A stretch of 64,000 nt of DNA from Casuarius casuarius (taxonomy: Eukaryota; Chordata; Aves; Casuariiformes; Casuariidae), in the NCBI GenBank assembly GCA_003342895.1, contig PTFA01000160.1, positions 313,483 to 377,482 on the forward strand. The letters are read 5' to 3'. Made by a program: the position numbers and the translations under genes. Positions 27,001 through 39,567 of this stretch are shown in pieces. The notes under the pieces were generated by a model that had not been told where the DNA came from, ran no database searches, and saw only the letters and a list, made by a program, of their open reading frames with translations. The first letter of the stretch is position 1. Each line of letters starts with the position of its first letter.

Positions 27001-28959
27001 AGTGGTTTTCAGAAGAACATGACTTTCACTGTCAACCGAAACTGCAGATGAAGCTGTGCGTTGCCCTGCTTCCCTAGACCAGGCAGCCGGGGTGCTCACG
27101 TGTGACTGCGCTAATGCGGGTATCTCCGCAGCCTGCGTGCGGAGGGTTAAAGGATTCCTGGCTCTTGTTTACCTAACGGAGATTCGCTTTTTCCCTTCCC
27201 CGAAGGAGCACTGGAGCGTGCAAAGTGCTTCCTATCGGCAAAAATGCACCAGGCAGGCAGGTTCTGCGCCTGATCTCCGGAGCCACCTCACTAGTGGCTT
27301 GGACCAAGAAACTCTGGGAAAAAAATCAGAGAGCAGCTCCTTGTGGAGCTAAACGTGCTCTCCATGACCACGTGGACACACTTCTTGCAGAAGACAAGCC
27401 CACGGGGTGGGTGTATGGATGTCATCAGCTCCCCGTGCTCTCCTGAACCCTCGAGTGTCCCAGCAGACCAGCGTCAGCGGCACGGCGGAGCTGGACGCTC
27501 CCTGGTGAAAGGGCCAGACCGGCATCCCCAGGGTGCTCAGGACCATCTGTCATTAGACTTGAGAGTAGTCAATGCAGTTACTGGTCCTTGGCGAGGAGCT
27601 GAGCAGCCATAATTTCTGCAATGACAGATCCCTATGGAATTGCTAGGACCGATATACGAACTAAAGTCCTGATGTTTGTAAAACAAAAATAAAAGATAAA
27701 TAACGAGAATCCCGTTCCATGGAGTCCTGTAGTTCCCTACAAAGAAGCACTGTGGGAAAACTTAGAAAGAAAACATATGAAACATAAAAATAGTAATGCG
27801 TAAAAGTAAAACCAACTAAATAATGGAGCAGGCCAAGATTTCAGCTGAACCAAGTGCTCACGGTTCCTACAATGGAAGTCTGAAAGTCTGGAAAATAGCT
27901 TGGTAACTATTTTTATCTTTTTACCTCTTTTGCATAGTGTGATGCAAAATATACACTCTCAAAAATGGGCAAAGCTGAACCGAGGGCAGCCACAGCTTGG
28001 CATATGCAAGGTGGAAAAGTCTCACAGCCGCAAAGATTGGCGGAAATCTGCGTGCAAAGGGTGGGATTTCGTGGTACTTAGACTTACCAGAAGGGGGTTC
28101 AAAAGCGCAGGGAACCGTAGGGTGTTGTGTCACCACGAAACCAGCCTCCTCCCAGCACCGCGGCGCGGTGACGGGCGCCTTACCGGCACGCTGCACACAG
28201 CCACCCGCTATACTAAATGCTGCTCACGGAGGTACCGGTGCTGCTCGGGGCTGGTCTCCAACCCTTCCTCCCTCCTGTTGTGGGAGACCATGACCAAGGT
28301 GGACGCGGAGACCACGGAGCCACCACGTCGGCCGGCCGCGCTCCGCCAGGGCTCGGCAGAGATGACGCCAAGCGCGCTGCCGGCGCACGCGGCCTCGTGA
28401 GAGCAAACCTGGGCCTTTCTCCTTAGAAAGGAAACGAGAACAGGAACCTCTTGACCACGGCTCGGGCCAGCTGCTAAAGGAAGAAGCTGCGCAAGCATGC
28501 AGTGCTCATAAGCTGCAGCCAAGGTGAGCTTCAGAAGGGAGGTGTTACTAAAAACAAAGTCCTTGCAAGTATTTTAAATTAATCATGTCCGTTTTCACTG
28601 TCTGAAAGGCAAAAAGCTTTTGATGTGTCATGAAGGCAGCATTTGGGGAGAGCTTCACTAGCAGCCTCTCCCCGAGCGGTAACTTTAGGACCAGGCATGC
28701 AAAGGAGAAGCAGGGAGCAGATATCAAGCCCTGTGCTAAACACTGGCTTTCTTAGTTCTTGCACACCATCAGCCTGGCTCAGAAAAAGAAAAGCGAGCCA
28801 GGTTCGCAAGCAGGAGGCTGGAGAGAGGCGCAGCAATTCTATTCCAATGGATTGAAAAATAGTTGCTATTCTTGTAAAAAAGAGATTGCAAAGAGGAGTG
28901 AGGAGGGTGAATGTGTTGTCCCTCATGAGCAGAGCAGTGGAAGTGAGTAGAGGACAAGC
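18037..28959. other. Intergenic, mixed composition
   Basis: AT-rich stretches (18040-18300, 19690-20500, 22020-22800, 23930-24480) alternate with CpG-rich ones (18720-19640, 20640-21080, 24490-25410, 26080-26780). The 289-codon frame at 25799-26668 has no domain and is composition-driven. Confidence 0.45.
24490..25410. other. CpG-rich block
   Basis: CpG-dense sequence holds several overlapping open frames on both strands, none with a recognisable domain. It could be a promoter island for an unseen transcript. Confidence 0.4.
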
Positions 28960-29130
28960 AGAGAGGGTGGAGGAATTTTGTCATACAGAGCATTTGTCAT
29001 CTTTACGGGCAAGGATGAGAAGTTTAAATCTGATTTTGAAGGCAATGGAGAACTTGGGTGTGAGCAGATTAATGAGATTAATAATGAATTATTAGCTTTA
29101 GCAGAGCATTGGGTGGACACCAAAGCTCCA
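28960..29130. repeat. Probable ancient interspersed repeat, class unassigned
   Basis: The phrases GATGAGAAGTTTAAATCTGA, TTTTGAAGGCAATGGAGAAC, GAGCAGATTAATGAG and ATTATTAGCTTTAGCAGAGC recall a deeply old repeat seen in amniote genomes. A short plus-strand frame crosses it (28978-29208), but it has no known domain. The assignment is from memory and weak; a decayed gene fragment is the alternative. Confidence 0.3.
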
Positions 29131-32100
29131 CTTTCTGCAGAAGTCGGCACCTCGAGCTGGGTGGCTGTGCCTGGTCTGCTACCCTCCACGAAGGACCAGC
29201 AGGTATGAAGCACACAGCACGCAGTAAGTCTGCATGAATTACACTCAACTAAAATATGGTGGTGTACGTCAGGAAAGGCCCTGAAAGAACAGCTAAGAAA
29301 GCTGCCAGACAGAAAGGATCCACTCGGTTCCTGCGTAATGAGGATTATGCACAAGTGTCGGAGCCTTTAACATGAATTTCTCATCAGCCAGTGCATGAGT
29401 TAAAGAAAAGCATAGTGTTTATCTCACTGTGCTCAGGTTGCCCAAAAGAGGCCCATTTTCATGGTAGAGGATGTTCTCCAGAGAGAAACCATCAGTCCTA
29501 AGTCTCTCAGGAATGGACACACAAGCAGTTTGCACGGAGGGCTGAATTCTCCCAAGAAGGGGTTTGCCCATGGTTTTTGTTTTTGAAGCACGAACAGCCA
29601 CAGAGGTAAACATAAACTGCACCAGCACAGCGGTATCTGTCTACACGTGCTGCGAGTATTGCGAATTCAAAACAACGGAAACGAAAATGTCCTTTCAGCC
29701 AGGAGATGTGGGAAGCTGGAGGCAAGGTAGGAGCGTGGGTGCAGGCTGCAGCTTCCCAAAAAAGGTTTTCCCAGAAAGTCGAGGAATGACCTGTCTCCAC
29801 CGGCGGCATCTCCGGGCGCCGAGGCCCGGCGACCGGCATCCGTGCGACTCGCGCAGGCAGGGACAGCAGCATCCCCAGGATGCAGGAGCGGCAGTGCGTA
29901 AAAACTACTTGTATTACATCTCGAAGGCATTCGATTTGCGTTGGCCTGGCTGATCTATCTGCTATCAAAGAGAAGGGAAACAGCAGAAGGGAACAGGAAA
30001 TCCCAGAAAATCTTGTGTTATAACAAGCCTCCCAAAGGAGACAGAAAAGCCACATACATATGAAAACATAGGATACACGCGTATATATAATACGTATGAA
30101 AAACCAAGATGCTGGCTCTGCACCTAGAGGATGCTGCAGGGCTTTACCTGTCTGCCTGTAAAGAGGCTTTCTGGTGTCATTATAAAGGCTACAGGAGGAA
30201 GCAAGTGCTCTCAGAAATGAATATCAAGTTTCCGATTTTTTTTTTCCTAAAAAGATCACTCATAGGGACTCTGGACCAATAACTACAGTATTCCTTTGGC
30301 TCTCTGCTTCTTGGCACTTAAAAATTTACTGGAAAAAACAGAAGAGGCATTAACTGTAACATGAGGATATCTTCTGCAAAGGCAAAAGCAAAACCTCCAC
30401 TGATAGCTGCTGGACAGAAATCATTTCAGCCCAAAACAGGGTATGCAGTTTGTCATCCTCGATGAGGGGATGTTTTCTTCTTCCAGCACTGTTTTTCCAT
30501 ATTTGAACAAACTTTGGATGTATGAAAGTGCAGACATGTTGTCTTTGGATTTTGTATGCTGCTGCCAAAACTCGGAGCCAATATGATTATAAAGTTATAA
30601 TCTTAATAGCTGCTCTATTGAGTTTGAGATCCACACTAATGAATCATTTTATTTCGTGTTCATTCCAGATGGTGCCCTCAGTCTGAGCCCAAAAATGTGG
30701 CTTTCCCTGGAAGTGACGGACCCAAGAGGGCAGACTAGGTTGCCAGTTACCTCCAGCCTCTGCACTGCATTTTAATTATCAGTGATCAGAAAGGGAATGA
30801 CTCTATGTGTATTTTTAAGAAAGGTTTCATACCAGCTAAATTAGCTGGTCCCCTTTCCTTCCCCAGAGCAAAGGAGCCATCGTCCCACACGTAAGCCATC
30901 GCCTCTCATGAGCAATCCATCCTTCGCTGAGGAGCAGCTGACGTCCGAGCAGGACAACTATCGAGTGTTCCCAAATACCATCACAGCGTCTCAGACGTCC
31001 TTCCATCTCCATAGTCTCCTTCATTTCTCCTGCCTGTTTTCTACCCTATTTCCCAGCTCAGAAGGAAGGATGCTTCATGGTTCCTCAGTAGAGCTGCACA
31101 AATTAGTGTATTAAGTGTTAGAAATTCAGTTCTCATTCATTATAAGATACCTTTTCATTAACATTAAAATGAATAACTCTGGCAAGAAACACCTCTCTGT
31201 TGCTAAGGTGGAATACAGAAACCTCAGTACTAAAGAGGATTAGGAACTTTTATTCTGAAAAAGGACAATCATTTGGTGCAGTTGCTATAACATGCTTCAT
31301 CATACAGCCGGGACCTTCTTACATTCTTGCTCTTGTCATTTTGTTTAATTTGAAGGTGATCTGATTTGGTTTTCGTGTTGGTTGAGCTCTTCTGGCTGCA
31401 AAAGGCTGAGAGAAGCAGGAACTATGTAGTACATTGATCTTCGTACCTTCATTAATGTCCTCAAAATGGGGTCCGAGAATGGATGCAACCATGAGTCAGG
31501 GCAATAAAATTAAAAAAAAAAAATCCTAAATAGGACCTTAAAAGAGAGGCAAAGAACGTGAGGGTAAAAATAGCTAAACAGGATCCCCTTCGTGAGGGTG
31601 CTAACTGACACATTGGGAAGAAATAATCTGAAACGTGTGCTCGTCCTTGGCTTGGACTCTCTCCCATGACATGAATGCGCAGCTGCCTCACACTTGCTGT
31701 GAAGAGGAGCTCATGCCGTTGAAGACAGCTCATGCCGTTGACCGAAGGATTTGAAGAGATCAGAGGCTGTGCGGAAGAATGCACTTGGCTTTGATCCCTT
31801 GCTGGGACCTTTAGGACACAGATTAATTCATCTGTTTTACCCATAGACTTTCAGCAAGTTAGAGGAACCAGTTTGGGGCTACTTCTCCCGAGCTAGCTCA
31901 TCACTTATAAATGAAGATAATGGTTTTGTCTCCACACGGGGAGATCTCACAGATAAGTATGCTTAGGATCGGGAGCTGATTAGATGCTACCGTTGCGTTG
32001 GTGTGCAAGAATATTGGGTAAAGAAAGCCGTTTAAAGGATGACAATGGGCCGCAAATCCGACTGACAGGAGCGTGACACGGCCTACGAAGAACAGCCGGC

Positions 32101-33112
32101 TGGTAAACAGGAAGGTACCAGCCCGCTGCAGTGAGCCTGTTGGCAACCGCACGTCGGTACATTGTGGGCGCAGCGTTATCAGGAGATGGGCAGACTGGAA
32201 GGATCCCAAGTGAAGAGCTTAAAAATGGAAAGATCCGGAGGCAACGTGTCTAAAAGGGGAAATAATGGAATAAATTCTTGAAAACGATTAAATAAGCAAA
32301 GACATTTGAAATCAAACCAGAGGCACTTACCCTGAAACACTTCACTAAATCCAGCAGCCAGACATTTGCACCATGGCTTCCAAGTGACCGTGCAAGGGAA
32401 GATAAGTGGGAACGGGCACCTGTCAGAGATCATTAGCACCAGGAAGAGAGAATAATTGTTGGAAGTGATACTGCAGATTAGAACTGGAAATCGTAGTACT
32501 AATTTAAGAAGAAGGTGTCTTGAGACTAAACATCAGAGTAACTTCTTGAGAGAAAGAGCCCGGGTGGACTTTGATTTCCAAGAAATGCATCAACAGATGT
32601 GTATGTGTCAGTAAATGTGTGCCGACGAGTAAAGTTTGCGTGTTTCAATTTTAAGGGAAATACCTTTATTCTGAGGCTTCCTACTAATTTCTGCTCTGTG
32701 GGAAATAGCAGTAATCTTAAGAGAAATGCCAGTACCACCATTTGACCATGATCTGAAAGGTTAACTTTTTTCTCCAGAAGCAGAGCAACTTTCATGAGAG
32801 ACTTTTTTTATCATTTTGTCATATTCACTCTCTGCACTTGCCAAATAATTTTGCTTTGTAAACTGAAGGAAAACTAAATCCCATAGCACTTAAGATTTGG
32901 TGAATTTCCAGGAAATGAAAAAGCCCCGTTGGGACTGCATCTTCCCCTTGACTTCAGCGTGTGCTGGCTGACGGGAAAGCACGAGGAGCCTTCTCCCGTT
33001 TCCAGCAGGTACCGAGATGTTCTGCTAGTGCCGTGACGTCCTCTCCAGTCCTGTGCTGAGGTCTGCAGGAATTAGGATTTATTCATTCTGTACGATGATT
33101 AGTAGTTCTGTG
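29131..33112. other. Intergenic, mostly AT-rich
   Basis: Apart from the 15-bp direct repeat at 31708, I see no gene or repeat I can name. Confidence 0.45.
31708..31741. repeat. Short direct repeat, two copies of 15 bp
   Basis: AGCTCATGCCGTTGA occurs at 31708-31722 and again at 31727-31741, a 19-base offset. It is a small local duplication in an AT-rich non-coding block. Confidence 0.7.
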
Positions 33113-33172
33113 CATTATTAATTCTGTACGATCGTAGGAAAAGACTATCAAAGTGCAAAAGCACAAAGTGCA
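33113..33172 (+). repeat. Spaced 60-bp direct repeat, copy 1
   Basis: This 60-base segment begins CATTATTAATTCTGTACGAT and contains the perfect palindrome TACGATCGTA. A copy differing at about 9 positions starts 404 bases later at 33517. I do not recognise the family. Confidence 0.7.
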
Positions 33173-33516
33173 AAATTCTTGTAAAATTTGGCTTTTACAG
33201 GCATGCTAATAAAGATGTCTTGTTTCCTGTGCAGGCTTCACTGCATGAAATACAGTGAAACACTCCAAGGGCCATCTGAAATACATTGGTCTCTCTCTTC
33301 AGAGTAGCTTTGTTTAATCTTCCATTAAAAATCATCTTTACTTGCCCATTAATTTTCCATATTATTATTTAGGATGTTATTTAGGCAGCTCCTAGTGCAT
33401 TTCTTTCTTTCTAATCACAAGGAATTTTCTTGTCGGTCCATTGTCCTCCATCTATTCTGTGCCTGATTACAACTGTCGAATCATCCCAGCATGAAAAAAC
33501 TAGTAATTGGTAAATG

Positions 33517-33576
33517 CATTATTAATTCTGAGCGATCGTGGGAAAAGAATATCCCAGTGTGAAAGCTCAAAGTGCA
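33517..33576 (+). repeat. Spaced 60-bp direct repeat, copy 2
   Basis: It starts CATTATTAATTCTGAGCGAT and ends AGCTCAAAGTGCA, matching copy 1 at 33113-33172 at roughly 85 percent by hand count. The central GCGATCGTG keeps only part of the palindrome of copy 1. Confidence 0.7.
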
Positions 33577-34331
33577 TTTCCAAGTATTGAGTATCACATA
33601 ACACAAGTAATATGGAGAAACAAAAGCAAAGTTCTTGGAAAGACATTACAACATGGGTTTGACAAGAAACGATGAGTTGTAAAACTACAGAAGCCTGTGA
33701 TTAACCTTTTTAATGACCGGACTAGATTAGCATGGATGCAATGATGAGTGAAAGTGTGCTGGTACCAAAAATAATAATATGAAAATAATAATGAAAAATA
33801 ATACTCGGGCTATGCTGCCAAAGTTGTGCGTGGTGAGTATTTCATTTTGCAGGCAAAGAGACTTGGCGCTTTGTGTCAAACAGGGATGGAGCTCAGATCC
33901 TCCACTCCGAAAGTCCTGGCAATCTCCTGACCAAGCTGAGGAGGCGTCCTGGTAGGTAATGGGCATTCGTGACATTTTACGTGCGTGGTCTGTAGAGCGT
34001 GATTTGAGTGTTTGTACTGAACGGACCTTGTGGTCAGTTAAAAGGAGGACACCTCTCGCTGTGTCAGTGGAGATGGCAAGATGTCACGTGTTACAGTCAA
34101 CGGAGAGTTGTCTCATGGTGTTGGCCAGCGAATGGGACTCTGCGAGGGTGAGTTGGGTGCTTGCGTCAGGTTCTTGACGGGCAGCTCTGAAGGCCGTTGT
34201 TGCCTGTCCCGGGACCAGATGCACCTCAGCCAGGAGTTACCTGGTCCCCTCCACCTTGCACTTTAAATGATCCCAGAGGTGAAAGACATCATTTTACAAT
34301 TTCTTCTGGTTTCTTTGTTGTGATTCCTGTT

Positions 34332-34503
34332 CACAGAATCACAGAACAGTTGAGGTTGGCAGGGACCCCTGGAGATCATCTAGTCCAAACTCCCTGCTCA
34401 GGCAGGGTCACCTAGAGCACGTTGCCCAGGACCGTGTCCAGATGGCTTTGAATATCTCCGAGGCTGGAGACTCCACAACCTCTCTGGGCAACTTGTTCCA
34501 GGG
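34332..34503 (-). mobile_element. CR1 LINE 3' tail, 5'-truncated
   Basis: The segment starts with two terminal octamers (CACAGAAT at 34332, CACAGAAC at 34340), followed by the typical CR1 3' body read in reverse: GTTGG-AGGGACC, GATCATCTAGTCCAA, GCAGGGTCACCTAGAGCA and CTCCACAACCTCTCTGGGCAA. It ends abruptly near 34503, so the copy is severely 5'-truncated, as most CR1 insertions are. The element is transcribed on the minus strand. It is much better preserved than the relic at 13-14.7 kb and is the clearest sign of a bird genome. Confidence 0.93.
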
Positions 34504-35332
34504 AAGGCCTGCTGGTATTGCACTGGGATTACCTGCTCATGCTGCGCGTCCATCGAGCGTTAACAGCCTGTCACTATTGACAGCGTTTCGGCTCCCAGCC
34601 AAGCGATGAAGATCTCTCCACCCACATCTTTTCCTTTGAGTCATCTTTGCCTCTCCCTTCCCTTGGCTGTTTGGTTCTTTGTCTAATTAGAAACTGAGGA
34701 GATCCATTTCCCTGTAAATTGTCCAGCCGGACTGGCTTTTAAACTGCTCAGTATGGTCTGTAATTGCATCCAGAAACCTGCCATTTCAGTGCAGACCTGC
34801 ACCTGGCGGTTTAGCAGACGATGCCGCCAGGGATGGGGAGCTGGAGCAGACCATCGTTATTGCCTTACGGGATAACATCCAAAGGCACATTGCTTCTGAG
34901 CTAATCTAGAGCAAACCCTGTTTGTGAAAACTCCTTCAGCTTTCCTCTGACAGAGGCAAGATTTCCTGCTTTAAAGTTGCAGCAAGACCAGTGGAGAACC
35001 AGTCTTTCCTTGCCAGTGACTTACAGCTACGCGTGGAGCAGATCAGGGAGGAACCATAAGGGAAAGCACAGTCTGATCCTCATCAGGTAATTTTTTTCCT
35101 GCTTTTTTCTGAAATTCTTAAATCTACAAAAATATGGCCTACCTGACAGTTCACTCAGTAAAAGACAAAATCAACTTCTAATCTTGCAAAAAGTGGCAAC
35201 GCGCAGAGAAGTTGAATAATGACAGAAAAAAAGTCACATCCTTCTTGGGCGAGGTTAAAAAAACTTGGCACTCGCTTCGAGATGGGCAGATAAGAGCTGC
35301 CGCAGAAAGCAATAGGTTATATAATTGAAAGG

Positions 35333-35409
35333 CTTGATTCAGCGCCCGGGGAAGTCGCCCTTTGCTCTGATCGAAAGCTTCTGGCAGTCAATGGGAGGCC
35401 TGACCCAGG
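35333..35409. repeat. Possible old palindromic repeat (CCTGATCCAAAGCCC type)
   Basis: CTTGATTCAGCGCCC with GAAGTC on the left and GCAGTCAATGGGAGGCCTGA with CCCAGG on the right resemble the arms of a reptile/bird palindrome with CTGATCCAAAGCCCATTGA-type ends. The middle is badly eroded, so the call is tentative. Confidence 0.4.
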
Positions 35410-38400
35410 CACTTAACTAGGGCACTGAGGCTGCGTTTAATTAAATCCAGGGGGAAAGCACAGGCTGGGGGTGTGGGAAGCTCTGAAGCGATGGGGAACG
35501 ACTGAACGAGGACAGCAGCCGAGTGCGGTGGTGCATCCCGCACACCTCGTCTCTCTGACCGTATTTCACACGCTATGCTTCAGCACCAGAATTATTTTCA
35601 GTCGGTTCCAGTAGTGACAGTCAGGAAAAAAGAATATATAACTATTAAGGCCCAGATTTCTACTACGTCATTAAACGACCCTGGGATATCTTCCATTGTA
35701 AGTAATCACAGATCTGTTCCAGAAGTAGAAATACAAAACTGCTGTAGGTGGACACCGGTAGCTGTAGGAACTAGATTTAAGATATATAGAGTCAGCATAG
35801 CTGAATCTCAGATTTAAACAAACGACCTACTTAAATATGTCATTATTTGTCATGGGGCTTTTCTTTTTCCATTTTTCCTTTTAAATCAACAGGCAAAAAG
35901 AACAAGTTGAGAGCTTGACTGCACGAACAACAGGAAATTTCTAATACTGTTTCCCCAAGTGATTTTAACCAAATTACTTTGCATATCTGTTATCTGTGCT
36001 GATCATTCGCATGTTGAATGTCGCATTTTTGTTGACTTAAATTTCCAAAATGCAATCGCATACTCTGCATTATGTGTCAGGAGAAGCAAAATGTCTGTCG
36101 GTTGCCAAGCGTTCGGTGAAATGGTACCGTTCACCTTAATTAAAAGTTGAATCTTTTGCTAATTTGCTGTTTGCATTGGCATTAGCTTCCCTGATATTTT
36201 CATTTTCTGACAAAAAACTCTGAACGCGTTTCTCTCAGCAGGCCTGAAGGCGTGTGTTTGATCTCCTGCAGAGCCTGAGGTAGGTGGGAGACCACCAGTT
36301 TTCAGCTGGTGCTTTCTCCGTTCTCTGAGAGCTTAATTAGACTTTTCGCTGTGTCGTTTTTTGCTGTTTTTCAGATTTTGTTTCACTCCTTCGTACAGGG
36401 CCCGTTTGCTGTCGGTGCCAGCCTGGACATCACACGCGTTGCTCTGCAGACGACAGGAGCCCAGGGCCCCCGGGAGCCGGGGACACCCGCCAGGGATCGC
36501 GGCTGAGATGTCGGCAAGGGGTCTTTGCTTGTACAATCCGTCGCTAACAGCCTCGTCCTCCCGACGCAGATCGTTCATTTGGGCTAAACATAGATCGGAA
36601 GGCAAGGCGTGTTATCCTAAGGAGAAATAACGAGGCAGATGCTGTTTGCACAAAGCTCTCCGTGAAGATGTCTCTCTCCAAGACTTCCCACGAGCTGAGC
36701 TCAGATTACAGGAGCGGCGGATGCTCTTCGTTAGACGCTACCTTCGTTAGAAGCTCTGCCACACAAAGCGCTGCGGCAAATGCACATTGGGAAAGGGAAT
36801 TGTAGAAGGAAACGAGAGACCCCTCACACTGCACGCGTGGCCGGGGCACAGGGTCGCAGGACACCCTGCATGGCAGGAGCCTAAAGCAAGACAAGGCTGC
36901 AGCGGATGCCGTCGCTCCACGGCCGGTTCCTCGTGCTTATCCCTAACGTGCTGCGCGCGCTGCTCCTGGCATCCCTTAGGCTTGGGTACGAGGTAAGGGC
37001 AAAGCGTGGGAGAATTAAAAAAACAGATGTTTAGCGACCTTCTGGAATGTTTTAATGCTTCCCTTAAGCATTAGGCGCAGCTCACGGTGGGTGCAAGGTT
37101 GGGGGCTGGCACACGCACGGGCCCTCACCCGCGCGGAGGAACGGCCGGGCCAAAGCTCCCGGGCACCCAGCGGCCCCCAAATCCGGGGCAGATGACTGGT
37201 CCCTCTCCCAGCAGCTGCGGGAGGGCAGGAGAGCGTCCGGGCAGGACTTCCCAGGCACCCAGGACCTCTCACCACGGCTCGTCCTGTGATTCACGTGTCG
37301 GGGCTGAGGAAAGGCTGGTCTCCTGGGGACCAGCTCAGCCGGTCGCCGCCCCGTGTTCCCAGCGTCTTTCTAGGGCAGAACTGGGAGAGGGAGCAGACGA
37401 GCGTCCATGAACTGCAAAGATGCTGATGGATGGAGTAATTAAAGAGTGAAGCCCAGCAGAAGACCTCGTCCGTTGGCAGGACAGCGTTTAATTAGCAAAG
37501 ATCAAGTGTGAAGGCTCTGCCTGAGCTGGCACTTCTCCGTGCTTTAGAATAAACAGCTTTCACTGCTTATTTTATTAAAAGTAAACGGCTTGGGTAAGTC
37601 GAGCCATTTTAAATGCTCAGCTTGTCCGGAGGTGTAAATCACGAAGCGTGCGCGGCTTCGGAGCCGAAGGGCGGACGCGGCGTCTCCTCCGCTTGCCCCG
37701 TCCCCACCACCCCGCGGGGTGCTCGGTGCCACGCCAAAGTCGCCCGAACCAAACCCGGGGTATTTCCTAGGAAAAGCCTAGTGAAGCCAAACGAAATCAA
37801 AGTCACTCGTGAGGGGTCCGTGGTCTTATTCAAATACAAATAGACTAACATGATCCCTGATATTTGGAGGCAATTTGCTTTACAGATACTGTGCGCAGAT
37901 AATTATCTGGCCATCCCCAAGTATCTGGTAACGACCGCACCAAGAGGTGGACTAGATAAATATAGTTTTAGTTAAGTACAAACTGTCTCTATGTTTTCAA
38001 TGTTAAGGCACATGAATTTTCCTTTTAGTTTAGATTTAAAAAATTTTCCAAGTGGCACAAGATCCAGAATAATTCCGATGCCAAAAATTAGCTTATTTCA
38101 TGATGTTTATGCCATTCTCTTTCCAAAAAGAAAAAGCCAACTTTCATGTGCTATTTCTGGCTTTTGTTACTTTCTAAAATGAGATTAAAGCGAAATTTCC
38201 CCGTGAGAAATATTTTCTCGTGCAGAGTTGAATTTTCCAGAGGTCAGTTTGTTTTCTCATCTCCCCGAGGAAAACAACTCCGGTAGTTCACGTAATCAGA
38301 AAATTCTCCTATTAAAAAATGAACATCAGAGGATTGAAATGCTACTTTAATACTGCGGATGGGAAAAGTTATAACAAAAAATACTTGCCAGATGATTTAA

Positions 38401-39530
38401 ATTTTTATAATTTGTACATCATAATTATTAATTTTTTACAAAACAGTCTTTTAAAAATCAGTTAATCTAGTTTGCTACATGTTAGTCCTCCTTCCTCTAG
38501 TGTCACTATCTGAAACAGAAATAGGAACTAAAAGCAAATCTTTTGGGTCAGTTTGGAAGTAAACACCAGTTAAGTTTTCCCAGACAGAGTTGCTTTGACA
38601 CAGATTGCAAAGCCGAAAGCCAGCGCTGATGCGCATAGTCCCCGAGACCCCGCTCCGACCTAAAGGCAACAAACTAAACTAAAACTAACCTTAGGTTAGT
38701 CCTATTCTGGAAAAAAAAGGATTAGAATCATGGAGTATTTTGGGACGGATTCGCAAATAATACAGGTTTCACAATAGTTCTAACAAAAACAGGAAAATTA
38801 ATGTAATTTCCCAGCTCCTGGAAGACGAAGCCTCCAGGAAGAAGGAAAGATTCTGCTGCTTCTGCGGGAAAACGTTGGTCACAAAGCGACGATTGTCGCA
38901 AAGGCTCCTCGTCTCCTGGCTGACAGGTCTGCAGCGCGGCTCGGGGACGATGGTGACACCGCGCAGCACCGCCCACTCCTACCCCTGCTCCAACGCTGCC
39001 TCGTCGCGCTTGCAAAACAGGAAGAGGAAGTTACGATTGGCCATATCAGGAGAGAATCTCCCCAAAATGTGGCCACGGTGTTTACTGCACGTTGGCAAGC
39101 CGGGCCGGACGCTGCACAAGGGAAGCGAGCTTCTCCAACGAGCAGCCCGCCGCTCCGCGCGAGCTGCTGGGAGTCTCGGACTGCGACCGGACACAGCGAG
39201 GCTTCGAGGCGTTTGGGACCCTTGGGAAAGGCGATCCCGTAAGGCCGGCAGCAGCGTAAAATTGCAAGCCTTTTCCTTGCAAATCCGTACTTGGTGTTCT
39301 TGCACGGGGGGGACCAGCTGGTTGCACGGGGTCCCGTCGTCACGGTTTGCTGAGCTCCCGCTCCCCAGCCGAGCGGCAGTAAGTCGTGGCTCTGCGTCTC
39401 GTCCGGAGCCTCAGTCTGAGGAGCCCAGGTTGCACGAGGTGAAAAGAGGAGTGGGTTAAAAGGGCCCTAAAAGCCCTACTTCCAGGGGTTTTCCCTGGCA
39501 GAAGACCCTGAAAATCGCTGCTCCCCGTCC

Positions 39531-39567
39531 CAAAGACCCTTCCCAAGACCCTTCCCAAGACCCTTCC
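39531..39567. repeat. 12-bp tandem repeat, about three copies
   Basis: The unit AAGACCCTTCCC is repeated about three times head to tail, the first copy starting AAAGACC. It is a small minisatellite in a GC-rich non-coding region. Confidence 0.8.
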
